Source: an uncultured Clostridia bacterium (lineage in GTDB: Bacteria > Bacillota > Clostridia > Peptostreptococcales > Anaerovoracaceae). From it: a stretch of DNA of 64,000 bases. The DNA is taken from positions 310,001-374,000 of the forward strand of contig CAKQXD010000001.1 in NCBI GenBank assembly GCA_934281605.1, given 5' to 3'. Positions 8,637 to 17,412 of the stretch are shown here, piece after piece. Under the pieces are notes generated by a model that worked only from the letters and a program-made list of their open reading frames with translations, was not told where the DNA came from and made no database searches. Both the position numbers and the translations under genes were made by a program. The first letter of the stretch is position 1, and every line of letters starts with the position of its first letter.

Positions 8637-8852
8637 ATGTGTAATGGTACTGTTAAGTGGTTCAATGAGCAAAAAGGATTTGGATTTATCGCCAATGATG
8701 AAGGCGGCGCCGATGTGTTCGTGCACTTCTCTTCCATCATGGCCGACGGGTTCAAGACCCTCAAAGAAGGTCAGAAAGTGACGTTTGAAATTGAAGAAGA
8801 TCCACACAACAGCGGCAAGTCCCGCGCTGCCAACGTGTGCGTTGTAGAATAA
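8637..8852 (+). CDS. Cold-shock protein, CspA family
   Basis: A 71-residue single cold-shock domain. It carries both RNA-binding motifs, KGFGFI (RNP1) and VFVHFSSI (RNP2), plus the N-terminal GTVKWFN strand. These proteins bind single-stranded RNA and melt structure. AAGGAGGT lies eight bases before the ATG; the upstream in-frame extension is leader. A terminator follows at 8871. Confidence 0.95.
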   Translation: MCNGTVKWFNEQKGFGFIANDEGGADVFVHFSSIMADGFKTLKEGQKVTFEIEEDPHNSGKSRAANVCVVE

Positions 8853-8870
8853 GAAACACGAAGAACAGAG

Positions 8871-8922
8871 AACCCCGTCTTAGATATGTGTCGTAATTGA
8901 CCATTGCTGAGGCGGGGTTTTG
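8871..8922 (+). terminator. Intrinsic terminator after the cold-shock gene
   Basis: AACCCCGTCT (8871-8880) pairs with AGGCGGGGTT (about 8910-8919), followed by TTG. The loop is long (29 bases). It marks the last host-like sequence before the accessory region. Confidence 0.6.
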
Positions 8923-8943
8923 CGTTGGTAGGGGGATGCTATA

Positions 8944-9972
8944 CTAGATTTGCAGATATGCTGCATAATCGAATGAAATAACATCCCATAAATTTGTTTG
9001 TTTATATGCTTTTTCCTGATGCATAAACTCAATGATATCATCTTTCGTCATCATGCCAAACCGCTGGATCACTTTATCCAGAATTTGTTGTTCGTCTACT
9101 GATAATGTTGGAAAAGCAATTGCACCTTGTAATGCAAAATGATATGCATTGGTTTCACCTATTTCAACTTCTTCACAGGGAACATCTTTCAGATCAATGA
9201 TAGCTTCATGCCCTACAGGAACAGCTCCCATTGGTAATGCTCTATAAACCAGTCCTGTAATAGCATAGCCTCTCAATTTGTAAGATAATGCATCTGCATA
9301 CCACATTAACTTCATAAGTTTGACCTTGTACAGGTTGATGATTCGATCTGATGCTGCAAAATATCGAATCACATCAACGACCTTATCAAGTGAAAGTTCT
9401 GCATTCCCATGAAATAATCTGCTTCCATAGAATTTGGCATATTTGGCTTCAATAGCTCTGCGGAGATACTGATCCTGATTTTTTTCGTACAAAATAATCG
9501 CAGTATTCTGATACTGCTGATATGCTTCTGGAGATAAATTTGCCTTAGCATCTTCTAACAGGGATAAAAACCATTCCGGATCATGACTGATCTTTTTTAA
9601 AATCGTATCGTGCGCACGATCCTGGACCTGATGACTTTCATATCTGGTAATGGTTTTACTGCCCCATCCTAATAAGATGCAAAGATCCTTTTGAGTAATA
9701 CCGTACTGTTTTCTAATAGCAATGATTTCAGAAGAAGTTAACAGTCCTTCCGATTTGCGATAAGCATCCTTTAAACGCATATCATTCTCTTGAATCTGTT
9801 GCTCATTCATATACAATTCTTCTGCTTTATCGCAATATAAGTATAAGGCATCATACTCTACAGTTTTTCTTTTAAATGCCGCTTTTTCATCAACAAGAAC
9901 TGTTTTTACTTCATGTTCTTCCATACAACACATACACAAACATGTTTTGCTTTTTATTGTTTTCATATTCAT
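8944..9972 (-). CDS. Panacea/SocA-type antitoxin with MqsA-like zinc and HTH part
   Basis: A 342-residue protein. The N-terminus has a CMCC cysteine cluster like MqsA zinc domains, though a second clear Cys pair is not visible. An Xre-type helix-turn-helix follows around residues 80-125 (ITQKDLCILLGWGSKTITRYE). The C-terminal half (about 190-340, starting KLMKLMWYADAL and with the LVYRALPMGAVP segment) is the SocA/Panacea (DUF4065) domain used by many antitoxins. AGGAGGTG precedes the ATG. It lies downstream of a disrupted small gene that I take to be its toxin. The HTH probably binds the palindrome at 10278. Confidence 0.75.
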   Translation of the reverse strand: MNMKTIKSKTCLCMCCMEEHEVKTVLVDEKAAFKRKTVEYDALYLYCDKAEELYMNEQQIQENDMRLKDAYRKSEGLLTSSEIIAIRKQYGITQKDLCILLGWGSKTITRYESHQVQDRAHDTILKKISHDPEWFLSLLEDAKANLSPEAYQQYQNTAIILYEKNQDQYLRRAIEAKYAKFYGSRLFHGNAELSLDKVVDVIRYFAASDRIINLYKVKLMKLMWYADALSYKLRGYAITGLVYRALPMGAVPVGHEAIIDLKDVPCEEVEIGETNAYHFALQGAIAFPTLSVDEQQILDKVIQRFGMMTKDDIIEFMHQEKAYKQTNLWDVISFDYAAYLQI

Positions 9973-9983
9973 GGGAACACCTC

Positions 9984-10269
9984 CTAAGCTTTTCTGTATG
10001 GAAACATTTCTGGGGTAAAGGCTTTTTCTGCAAAATGAAAAGACATTACAAACGTGGTAGTCTGACCGTATGCATTTAATAATTCCACTCTGATTTTAAT
10101 ATATACATCATCCTGACCATTATATACCTTACCAAATTCACGCATATCACTTCGGTTTGGAAATCTAAGATCTTTCACTACCCTGATCCAGCGCATACTG
10201 TAATTTCTGTAGATACGTTTTGACTTCTAATTCACTTTCTATCCGTGCATTCGTATTACTCATTCCCAT
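9984..10269 (-). pseudogene. Remnant of the partner toxin gene, frameshifted with probable internal deletion
   Basis: Two overlapping frames are visible. The first (ATG at 10269) reads 34 residues, MGMSNTNARIE..., and stops at about 10165. The second, from 10196 to 9984, reads 70 residues including KDLRFPNRSDMREFGK, VYIKIRVELLN, FVMSFHFAEKAF and FPYRKA. From memory, related toxins beside such antitoxins are about 130-150 residues and carry both ends in one frame. Here the ends are out of frame and the middle is missing. The frames are seen; the toxin assignment is recalled similarity without a search. The second frame could still be a short functional protein. Confidence 0.5.
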
Positions 10270-10277
10270 TGCCCCTC

Positions 10278-10309
10278 AATATATAAGTATCAATTGATAC
10301 TTATATATT
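10278..10309. promoter_or_regulatory. Perfect 32-base palindrome, probable autoregulatory operator
   Basis: The arms AATATATAAGTATCAA (10278-10293) and TTGATACTTATATATT (10294-10309) are exactly complementary. It lies nine bases upstream of the toxin-remnant start and contains -10-like AT runs. A toxin-antitoxin operator bound by the Xre-type antitoxin is the likely role. Confidence 0.65.
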
Positions 10310-10329
10310 ATTCTTTTTCTTGTCTTTTG

Positions 10330-10677
10330 TCAACTCTGTTCGCTGTCTCTGTATACAGAAAAATCCGGTCCACACAGGTACCGGATTTCAATTAACGCTT
10401 TATGAATCCTATATTTCCCCTTCCCATGCCCGGACACCGGCTCAATGATACCCGCCTGCACTAGATTGGAAAGCAGTTTAGACGTACCAGAGCTTTTTAG
10501 TCCAAGCAGGTCCATGACTGCACTTCTCCCAAAGATCACATCGTAACCGTATTCATGGAATAAGTTCTGAATATGAACATTGGTCCGCCTAGAAAAATTC
10601 GTCTCTTTCTGAGACAGGAACGCCTCAATGTCCACTTTTTCCGGCCGAATGTCCACTTTCCCCTCCTCAATGTGCAC
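10330..10677 (-). pseudogene. C-terminal winged-helix fragment of a Fic-type or AAA-type ATP-binding protein
   Basis: A 115-residue frame opening at a GTG. It starts with a repeated VHIEEGKVDIRPEKVDIE pattern, which in intact Fic-family and related ATP-binding proteins links the catalytic part to a C-terminal winged helix. The rest (IFGRSAVMDLLGLKSSGTSKLL, then AGIIEPVSGHGKGKYR) is that winged helix. The frame continues open only about 17 codons upstream before a stop, so the catalytic part is missing and there is no clear ribosome-binding site. It is probably a gene remnant in the decayed defence patch. Confidence 0.45.
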
Positions 10678-10816
10678 TTTTTGAGCGTTCCAAATTCCGC
10701 TTATGCAAAGTGCGCTTTTGAAAGTGTTTCAACGTCCATATAAAGAAAAACAGAGCTAACATCGTTTTCACAATGCCGCTCTGCAAAAGTTACACTTTTT
10801 CTATGTGACATATATT

Positions 10817-11323
10817 CTACACTGCACCAAACCAACTGTCAACTATAAATTTTAAAAAATCAAACGTTCCTTTAATCATAGGATTTGCATCATAGTAACT
10901 ATAATGCTTATGAATCCTATCTATAATTTTATGAAGTTCCTTGCTTTCGGATTCTATAATTCCATCACTTTCAACCATTGTTTTATGCATATAAAACAAT
11001 GTGACTATCTGTTGAATTCTTGCATTACTCATTCGATTCTTTCTAAAATTTGAATTCATCCCTGGAATGGTCATCAAAGCTTTTGTTACTGCACTATTCG
11101 TCCTGTGTTTTGTATGATGCTCAATGTCCAACGCCATATGTACAATTCTATATCGAAGATACATGTCAATCACTGCTATATCTACAAGGTATGCAAATTC
11201 TAAATTGATGTACTTATCGCTATTTTCTCCAGCCGAATGCTTATCATAATTCTTTCTATATGCAGTAAGCTTAAAATAATTATTATGCTGAACTAAATAA
11301 TCTTTGGCTGCAGTCTCATCCAT
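10817..11323 (-). pseudogene. Internally deleted Abi_2 family gene (abortive infection type)
   Basis: A 168-residue open frame. The first part (NNYFKLTAYRKNY, then FAYLVDIAVIDMYLRYRIVHMALDIE) fits the N-terminal half of Abi_2 proteins (AbiD/AbiF type, about 300 residues). The last part (NARIQQIVTLFYMHKTMV...FDFLKFIVDSWF) fits their C-terminus. The central region expected between them, and the first residues, are missing, so this looks like an in-frame deletion derivative. Family members abort phage infection by unknown means. Codon use is AT-rich. Activity is unlikely but the frame is intact. Confidence 0.5.
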
Positions 11324-11389
11324 TATATTAAAATGTAATGAATACGTCAGGTTAAAATCAATCTTTTCTGCAAAGCTCCCTGCCCCGCT

Positions 11390-12010
11390 CTAGCACCTGC
11401 GCAGTATCACATTCAGCCAGCATTCATCTCCGCGCCCTTCTCTCACGTCTCCGGTGATCCACAGTTTTTCTGTCTGCAATCCCGGGATCTGCGACAGAAG
11501 CTCGCGAAAGCTTTCTTCGGTGAAATAGGTAAAGTACCGTCCGTTCCTTTCGCCTTCGAAGTCGCCGTATTTGAACGATGTGTAGACCACGCCGTCTTTC
11601 TTTAATGCATCTCGCATTTTGCAGATTACATCAGACAGTTCTTGTTTCGGCAGGTGCAGAATCGAGGCACATGCCCATATACCGTCATATATGTTTTCCT
11701 CATTGAGTTCCTGAAAAAGCATGCATCTGACGGACGTGCCGAGATACTCTGAAGCGGCTTTGCAGATTTCCTCCGATCCGTCTACGGCTGTCACCAAGTA
11801 TCCCATCTCCATGAAAGCCTTTGCATCTCGTCCGGAACCGCACCCGAAATCCAGAATATGCGTTTTGTTATGAGGCAGATATGAAAGGAATACTTCCCGC
11901 ACCTCGTGAAAATCCACCGACTGCGTCGTGGTCACAAAATCCGCAGCATTCTTGTCGTAGTATGAAATCGTCCGATCCGGCGATGCAGTTTTATTGGTTA
12001 ATATGGTCAT
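11390..12010 (-). CDS. Class I SAM-dependent methyltransferase
   Basis: A 206-residue protein with the SAM-binding motif ILDFGCGSGRDA (about residues 52-63), the acidic end of strand 2 in VTAVDGSEEI, and a WACASILHL strand 4. It resembles small Tam/UbiE-like methyltransferases; the substrate is unknown. Its ATG overlaps the end of the helicase gene by four bases, so the two are translationally coupled and it is the last gene of the long operon. It contains one CTTTGCAG octamer, as host-like genes here do and HXS genes do not. Confidence 0.8.
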   Translation of the reverse strand: MTILTNKTASPDRTISYYDKNAADFVTTTQSVDFHEVREVFLSYLPHNKTHILDFGCGSGRDAKAFMEMGYLVTAVDGSEEICKAASEYLGTSVRCMLFQELNEENIYDGIWACASILHLPKQELSDVICKMRDALKKDGVVYTSFKYGDFEGERNGRYFTYFTEESFRELLSQIPGLQTEKLWITGDVREGRGDECWLNVILRRC

Positions 12011-14502
12011 AATGTCTCACTCTTTCTGTAACGTCTCTGATAATAATCCATTGCCCTGTATTCGATCACGTCCCTGACTTCCTCTGCAAATACAGGATTT
12101 TCAGCCACCTCTGACAGTTCCTCTCTAAGAGCTAGTGCTGCACCTTCTTTCTGAATAAAAAATCCTTTCCCGGACTGCAGCAGAAAATGCACCGGCATCT
12201 TCAAGATTTTCTTTATATGTTCACTGTCGGAAATCCCGCAGAATTTTTCGTAATCGATTCCCGTCTCAAGATCCTTCCAGTTGGTACCGGTGCGGAAAAA
12301 CTTCTTCCAGCTTGTTAGAAGCTGCTGCTCCGTCACTGCCATGCGGACTTTTTCGTTATCGTAAAATGCCATCAAAACAGGCATTTTGTAGACCTTCGTC
12401 ATGTTCGTATTTTCGATCAGGCTGATGAACTCCCGGCCAATGCTGTCATAAATCAGCTCCTGATCCTCCGTTATTTCATCAAGCTGTTTTCGATACTCGA
12501 GATATCTCTTGAATGGATTTTCCTTCGAATTGCCAACAGCACTCTGATACACATCATCATCCATATAGGTGAACAACTCCAACCGAGACGGTGTGTGACC
12601 CAGCAGTTCCTTCACTCTGTAAAATTCACTGCGGATCCTGTCTCTAAGCTTCATCTGTTTTTTATCCATTTCCTCGAACAGATCGATCAGCTTCATATCA
12701 AAATCGATCAGACAGTCGTCCGGGAAATTCGACCTGTCAGAAGGGTCATAAGGACTCTTTGCAGATGTCGCACCATCCGTCAGCAGGAAACGCACCCGAC
12801 CGGCCTTTTCATAATTTCCGATGAAATCCAGCACATTGAGGAACTCCTTGCCCATGCTTTTACGAAGTCCCCTGCCCAGCTGCTGCAGAAACACGATCGG
12901 AGACTCGGTAGGTCGCAGGAACATCACCATATCGACCGCCGGAATATCTACGCCCTCGTTGAACATATCCACGGAAAAGATCACCTTGATTTCTCCGTCT
13001 GTCAGCATCCGGATGGCGGACGCCCGGTCCTCCGAAAATTCACCGTTCCCATTGCTGTAAACCGCAGCCGATGGGATTCCTCTCGCAGAAAACTCCTTCG
13101 CCATCTCTTCCGCATGCTCCCTGGAGCAGCAAAAACCGAGCGCTTTCCGCGAACCGTATTTGCAGTAATATTTATAAATCAGATCGTGCCTGTGCACGTT
13201 CCCGATGTATGTTTCGTTCAGTTCCCTCTCATCATATCTGCCGTGAACGATGTGGAGACCAGAATAATCGGTGTCATCATAGATGCCGTAATAGTGAAAA
13301 GGCACCAGCATGCCCTTGTTGATGGCGTCTTTTAGCGAAATCTCATAGGGAACATTGTAGTCGCAGATTTCATAGATGTTTCGACCATCGAGCCTCTCTG
13401 GCGTTGCCGTCAGACCCAGCAGAAACTTTGGTTTAAAATAGTCGACGATCCGCCGGTACTGGTCATTGACCGCATGATGAAATTCATCGATCACCAGATA
13501 ATCAAAATAGTCCGGTGCAAAATATTTCTCGTTCAGGTATGGGGCTCTGCCCAGCGTTGCCACTGATGCAAAGATCACGTCTTTGTCTGTGGTTTTCTCC
13601 TTGCCGTTAAAAAATCCGTAGTCGTCCGAGTGTCTGACGTTTTTAAAAGATAGCGCCGCCTGCTTCAGGATCTCCTCCCGGTGTGCTACAAAGAGCACTC
13701 GCGCGTATTCTTTTGAGTCAAAGGCTGCCAGGTACGTTTTACCCACACCGGTTGCCGCTGCCACCAGCGCACGACGCGCCCCCTCTGCTCTGGTATCTTC
13801 CAGCGCGCAAAGCGCCTCGATCTGCACACCCCTAGGCTCAAAGAGAGGTGTGATGTTGCTATCCACAGCTGCATCCTGATCTGAATCATGATCATTGGGA
13901 TCCTCATCATATCGCTGCAGATCCCTGGCTACTGCCGGTCTGTGCCAGCTCTTCGAATATTTTTTTAACTCCTCATCATCGATCACAATAGAATGATTCT
14001 CAAACAGATCTTCGAAGCTGTGAAAAAACTTATCATAATTAGCTTGATCTGTCCGGCTGCTGAAACGATAATTCCATTCGATTCCGGACGTTAACGCGCT
14101 CCTGGATATGTTCGATGACCCTATGTAAATCTCACTGTGATCCTCGTAGTGAAAGATGTAAGACTTGGGATGAAAAGACCTGTTTTTCTCATTGTAAAAT
14201 CGTAAATCGACCTGCTTCCCCAGTTTCCTGCGGATGAGATATAACGCGGACGGCTGTGTGATTCCAAGATAATTTCCAGTCAAAATCCTGATCCTCGCAC
14301 CCCTCTGAAGCGCATTCTCCAGTTCCTCAAGAAGCATCTTCACTCCCGATTCCATCAAAAAAGATACGATGATATCCACGCTATCCGCTTTTTTCAGGCT
14401 GCCGATCAACTGATAATAAAGCTGCGCATATCGATCTGAACCGCCCGTCATCACGTCGGTCGAGTAGTTATTTAGTTCCCAGATAACGTTATTTTTAGGC
14501 AT
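12007..14502 (-). CDS. PLD-family nuclease – DExH helicase fusion
   Basis: An 831-residue superfamily 2 protein. Residues 20-175 form a phospholipase-D-like domain with an HPKSYIF motif (H111, K113) and the IGSSNISRSAL segment. The helicase core has Walker A AATGVGKT (249-256), DEFHH (339-343), GLTATPERLDG, and motif VI QQLGRGLRK. Close relatives are the DUF3427-type helicases; the last 230 residues here differ from DUF3427 and I do not recognise them. Such proteins occur in defence and restriction loci. CAGGAG precedes the ATG, which lies inside the end of the rhomboid gene (8-base overlap). Composition is more host-like than the rhomboid gene. Confidence 0.8.
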   Translation of the reverse strand: MPKNNVIWELNNYSTDVMTGGSDRYAQLYYQLIGSLKKADSVDIIVSFLMESGVKMLLEELENALQRGARIRILTGNYLGITQPSALYLIRRKLGKQVDLRFYNEKNRSFHPKSYIFHYEDHSEIYIGSSNISRSALTSGIEWNYRFSSRTDQANYDKFFHSFEDLFENHSIVIDDEELKKYSKSWHRPAVARDLQRYDEDPNDHDSDQDAAVDSNITPLFEPRGVQIEALCALEDTRAEGARRALVAAATGVGKTYLAAFDSKEYARVLFVAHREEILKQAALSFKNVRHSDDYGFFNGKEKTTDKDVIFASVATLGRAPYLNEKYFAPDYFDYLVIDEFHHAVNDQYRRIVDYFKPKFLLGLTATPERLDGRNIYEICDYNVPYEISLKDAINKGMLVPFHYYGIYDDTDYSGLHIVHGRYDERELNETYIGNVHRHDLIYKYYCKYGSRKALGFCCSREHAEEMAKEFSARGIPSAAVYSNGNGEFSEDRASAIRMLTDGEIKVIFSVDMFNEGVDIPAVDMVMFLRPTESPIVFLQQLGRGLRKSMGKEFLNVLDFIGNYEKAGRVRFLLTDGATSAKSPYDPSDRSNFPDDCLIDFDMKLIDLFEEMDKKQMKLRDRIRSEFYRVKELLGHTPSRLELFTYMDDDVYQSAVGNSKENPFKRYLEYRKQLDEITEDQELIYDSIGREFISLIENTNMTKVYKMPVLMAFYDNEKVRMAVTEQQLLTSWKKFFRTGTNWKDLETGIDYEKFCGISDSEHIKKILKMPVHFLLQSGKGFFIQKEGAALALREELSEVAENPVFAEEVRDVIEYRAMDYYQRRYRKSETL

Positions 14503-15085
14503 GTTGGTCTCCTGTGGGGGTGTGATTTTTCATGTTATTAAGCAAATAACCTGAAACCCCGCCTACGATCCCACCAACTATATGCGTAATATTAGATATA
14601 TTATCATCATAGGCTATTCCTTCATAAATCTGTTGTCCTATAAAAATAGCAGATACGATTATAAAAGTAAGCGGTATTTCTTTTTCTTTAACACCGGTGA
14701 ATGATGATAATATAATAAAGGCAAAACAAATTCCGCTAGCTCCACATATGGCAACATGCCAGAAAAACATGTAATTAATTACCCCTGTCATAAAGGCTGT
14801 TATTACCATCACTTGTAAAATACGTTTCCGACCATATTTTTCTTCCAACATTGGTCCTAACAATAGGATATATACCATGTTTCCAAAAAAATGTGACCAG
14901 TCTGCATGCCCTAGCACGTGAATGAAAAATTGTAAATATGTTAAAGGAGATGTAAGAGATGAATGCCATGTAATAAATATTCTTTTGGTGAAATCGCCTG
15001 CAATCATAGACAACAGCATTACTACAAAACATATCCCAACAAATCCAAGAATTGCAGGTGCATTAACCCTAATTTTAAATTTCAT
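14495..15085 (-). CDS. Rhomboid family intramembrane serine protease
   Basis: A 196-residue protein with six hydrophobic segments. The catalytic Ser lies in GASG (S117 from this start) and the catalytic His in HIVGG (H168); HADWSHFFGN supplies the conserved His/Asn of the second segment. Rhomboids cleave membrane-spanning substrates. The start at 15085 is preferred to 15103 because AAAGGA lies at the right distance before it, while the earlier ATG has no ribosome-binding site. It follows the TelA-family gene closely. Possible substrates in the same operon are the membrane-anchored HXS and MORN proteins; that is inference. Confidence 0.85.
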   Translation of the reverse strand: MKFKIRVNAPAILGFVGICFVVMLLSMIAGDFTKRIFITWHSSLTSPLTYLQFFIHVLGHADWSHFFGNMVYILLLGPMLEEKYGRKRILQVMVITAFMTGVINYMFFWHVAICGASGICFAFIILSSFTGVKEKEIPLTFIIVSAIFIGQQIYEGIAYDDNISNITHIVGGIVGGVSGYLLNNMKNHTPTGDQHA

Positions 15086-15120
15086 TTTCAAATCCTTTAT
15101 CATGGAACAAGTTGTTGAAA

Positions 15121-16254
15121 TTATTTAATTGTATCAAGAAGTGCTGTTTTCAGCTCTTCCTCAATTTTTATAAACTCTTCCTGTGCATCCTTACGTTGTT
15201 TTGCGCCCTCTTCATGAATTCTAATAACTTCACTTATTGATGCAATTAACTCTGCATTTGATTTTCTAAGTGTTTCAATATCTACAATAGGCCTTTCTGC
15301 TGCTTTTGCTGTTTCTTCTGTAGCAATTCTTAATGCTTCGGCATTTTCTCTAATTAAAGCATTTGTTGCTTCTGTTATTTCATTTTGTGCGTTAATAGCG
15401 TTTCTGGTATGATCTAACCCTAATTGGACAACGATTTGATTACGCCACAATGGAATTGTATTTACTAAAGAAGACTGTATTTTTTCAAATAATGCTTGAT
15501 CATTGTTCTGCAGCATTCTTATTTGAGGAGCCATTTGTAAGGAAACTATTCTACTCAGTTCCAAATCATGCAAACGCTTTTCAAATCTATTACATATATC
15601 TACATATTCCTTATATTTTTCCATATCCTCCTGCTGCTGTGTCAATTCTGCTTTTTCTTTTAGTTGTAGCAACGTATTATTACGTTCTCGATCAAGAGCT
15701 TTTTTCCCCGCAATAATGTACATTGTGAGCTCACGATAGTAGCTTAAATTTAGTTCATACATTTGCTCATATAAAGAAATATCCTGCGCTAATGTCACTT
15801 GGTGTTGTTCAAGAGATTTTTCAATTTGCTTTACATTTGTTTCTGCTTTTGCATAATTCGCCTTAATAGAATCGGCTCCCTTTTTCATTTTTTGAAGGAG
15901 TCCGGCAAAACCTTTCTTTTCCGCTATTGTGCTGGAATTTAAAAATACGGTCAATTCTTTTAGAGAACTTCCTACATTACCTAAATCTTTAGTCCGAACT
16001 TTATTTAAAACACTTACTGAAAAATTGGAAATTCCTTTTTGTGCCGCGACCCCATATTTCATTACTTGATCCGTGTTAGTAAGATTAATTTCTTCAGTTA
16101 ATTTGTTGATTTTATCCTTATCTTCAGGTGACATCATATTTTCATCAATGGTTCCAGCGTTAAATACCGAAGTTGCAGTTTCCACCATAACACTCCTCAT
16201 TTCTGGAGTTTTCAAATTCATTTCTTGTATTGTTTGAGAGTCCTTAGTATCCAT
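15121..16254 (-). CDS. TelA/KlaA (toxic anion resistance) family protein
   Basis: A 377-residue, mostly helical cytoplasmic protein with long coiled-coil segments. It matches the TelA family along its length: the FAGLLQKMKKGADSIKANYAKAE region, LYELN-like YEQMYELNLSYYRELTMYIIAGK, and ALFEKIQSSLVNTIPLWRNQ followed by QNEITEATNAL. TelA proteins are linked to tellurite and envelope-stress resistance, but their mechanism is unknown. Its ATG shares one base with the stop of the HXS-repeat gene, and GGAAGGAAAG precedes it. Here it is part of the HXS operon. Confidence 0.85.
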   Translation of the reverse strand: MDTKDSQTIQEMNLKTPEMRSVMVETATSVFNAGTIDENMMSPEDKDKINKLTEEINLTNTDQVMKYGVAAQKGISNFSVSVLNKVRTKDLGNVGSSLKELTVFLNSSTIAEKKGFAGLLQKMKKGADSIKANYAKAETNVKQIEKSLEQHQVTLAQDISLYEQMYELNLSYYRELTMYIIAGKKALDRERNNTLLQLKEKAELTQQQEDMEKYKEYVDICNRFEKRLHDLELSRIVSLQMAPQIRMLQNNDQALFEKIQSSLVNTIPLWRNQIVVQLGLDHTRNAINAQNEITEATNALIRENAEALRIATEETAKAAERPIVDIETLRKSNAELIASISEVIRIHEEGAKQRKDAQEEFIKIEEELKTALLDTIK

Positions 16255-17408
16255 CAGATCTTTCCTTCCTTTCCATTTATTTTTTCTTTTGTATACCCAT
16301 TCTGTTCTAAGATTTTATTTAACGCTTCTGCTTTGGCTACAGTTTCCATAGTCGAATACTGATAAATATTCTGTATTTTTTCCTGTAATGCTTCATTCAA
16401 AGCTCTCAAAGACTCTTTTGATTTTTTATAAATAACATCCTGACTTTTTTGAGGTGCATTATCTTTTATGTATTGAACATATGTTAAAAGAATACCTATA
16501 GTTTCTGGGATAAAATAACTTGTGAAACGATCTACTAACTCCTTTTGATTCGGATTATTATCTATAGCTTTCTGTAAATCACCAATGTTTTCTATACACT
16601 GAATAATATCAAGTTTTTTATCATTCAGAACACTTTCGTCAGCTAAATCCTTCAGAAATGTTTTTGTTGTGTCTAAATCTGATGCACCCTTTAGTTCCTC
16701 AATCTTATGCTCTATGGAGTCTTCATTAAATTCAGATAAATAGGAGCTTGCGGCCGCTTTACTTTTAGCAGCCGCTTTTTTATCTTTTATAATATGTATG
16801 GTGCCCGCGCCACCTGCAATTATAGCAGCCGATCCAGCTAACGTTGATCCCACGACTATGCCTTTATCAATCAAACTGCTATTGAATTCCAATCCTGTAG
16901 ATTTCATTGCATCAACACTATTTGTATCTGGTATTGGCAAATCCATATTTAAAAGCGTAGAATTTGCTTCAGAAGCATCAACAGCCAACGGAGCTGTCGA
17001 TAAATCAATCACACTCCCATTTTCTATTGGGGAAATTGAGTATTCAGGTATTTCCGAAATACTCGGCGCATATTCTACATCTCCTTCTGTACTGTACGCG
17101 GAATTTGAATGCGATGTCGTGTTTGAATGTGATGTATGTGAGTTATGACTTGAATGGGAGCCATGATCCGAATGCGAACTATGGTTCGTGTGATCCCTTA
17201 TATAAGAAGTTGACGAATGCGATGAATGACTAGTATGTGATGCATGTGATCTATGTGCAAAAACAGTATCAAAATTTATTATACTCATTAGCAATATAAA
17301 GGAGCCTATGGAGACTAGTCTTTTTCTGGAAATATTACCGTCTTCATCATTTAAAAAATCTGTTAACGCTTTATTAACTTTAGGAAATATCAAATCGTTA
17401 TCTTTCAT
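16254..17408 (-). CDS. hxsA: His-Xaa-Ser repeat membrane protein (HxsA-like)
   Basis: A 384-residue protein. Residues 31-51 form a hydrophobic segment ending in FAH, a signal or anchor. Directly after it, residues 52-102 are a His-Xaa-Ser array: about ten HxS triplets (HRS, HAS, HTS, HSS and so on) plus four degenerate HxN/HxD ones. An acidic low-complexity linker, a second hydrophobic segment (around residue 190, GSAAIIAGGAG) and an Ala/Lys-rich helical cytoplasmic tail follow. HXS repeats are the presumed substrate of the radical-SAM pair HxsB/HxsC in this established but biochemically unresolved system. Here the repeats are N-terminal, just outside the membrane. GGAG precedes the ATG; four bases separate it from the MORN gene. 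Confidence 0.8.
   Translation of the reverse strand: MKDNDLIFPKVNKALTDFLNDEDGNISRKRLVSIGSFILLMSIINFDTVFAHRSHASHTSHSSHSSTSYIRDHTNHSSHSDHGSHSSHNSHTSHSNTTSHSNSAYSTEGDVEYAPSISEIPEYSISPIENGSVIDLSTAPLAVDASEANSTLLNMDLPIPDTNSVDAMKSTGLEFNSSLIDKGIVVGSTLAGSAAIIAGGAGTIHIIKDKKAAAKSKAAASSYLSEFNEDSIEHKIEELKGASDLDTTKTFLKDLADESVLNDKKLDIIQCIENIGDLQKAIDNNPNQKELVDRFTSYFIPETIGILLTYVQYIKDNAPQKSQDVIYKKSKESLRALNEALQEKIQNIYQYSTMETVAKAEALNKILEQNGYTKEKINGKEGKI
17103..17255 (-). repeat. Coding array of His-Xaa-Ser triplets
   Basis: About fourteen 9-base units encode H-x-S or close variants. Codon choice varies from unit to unit, so the protein repeat is preserved although the DNA repeat has drifted. That suggests selection on the peptide rather than recent DNA expansion. 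Confidence 0.8.
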
Positions 17409-17412
17409 TGTT

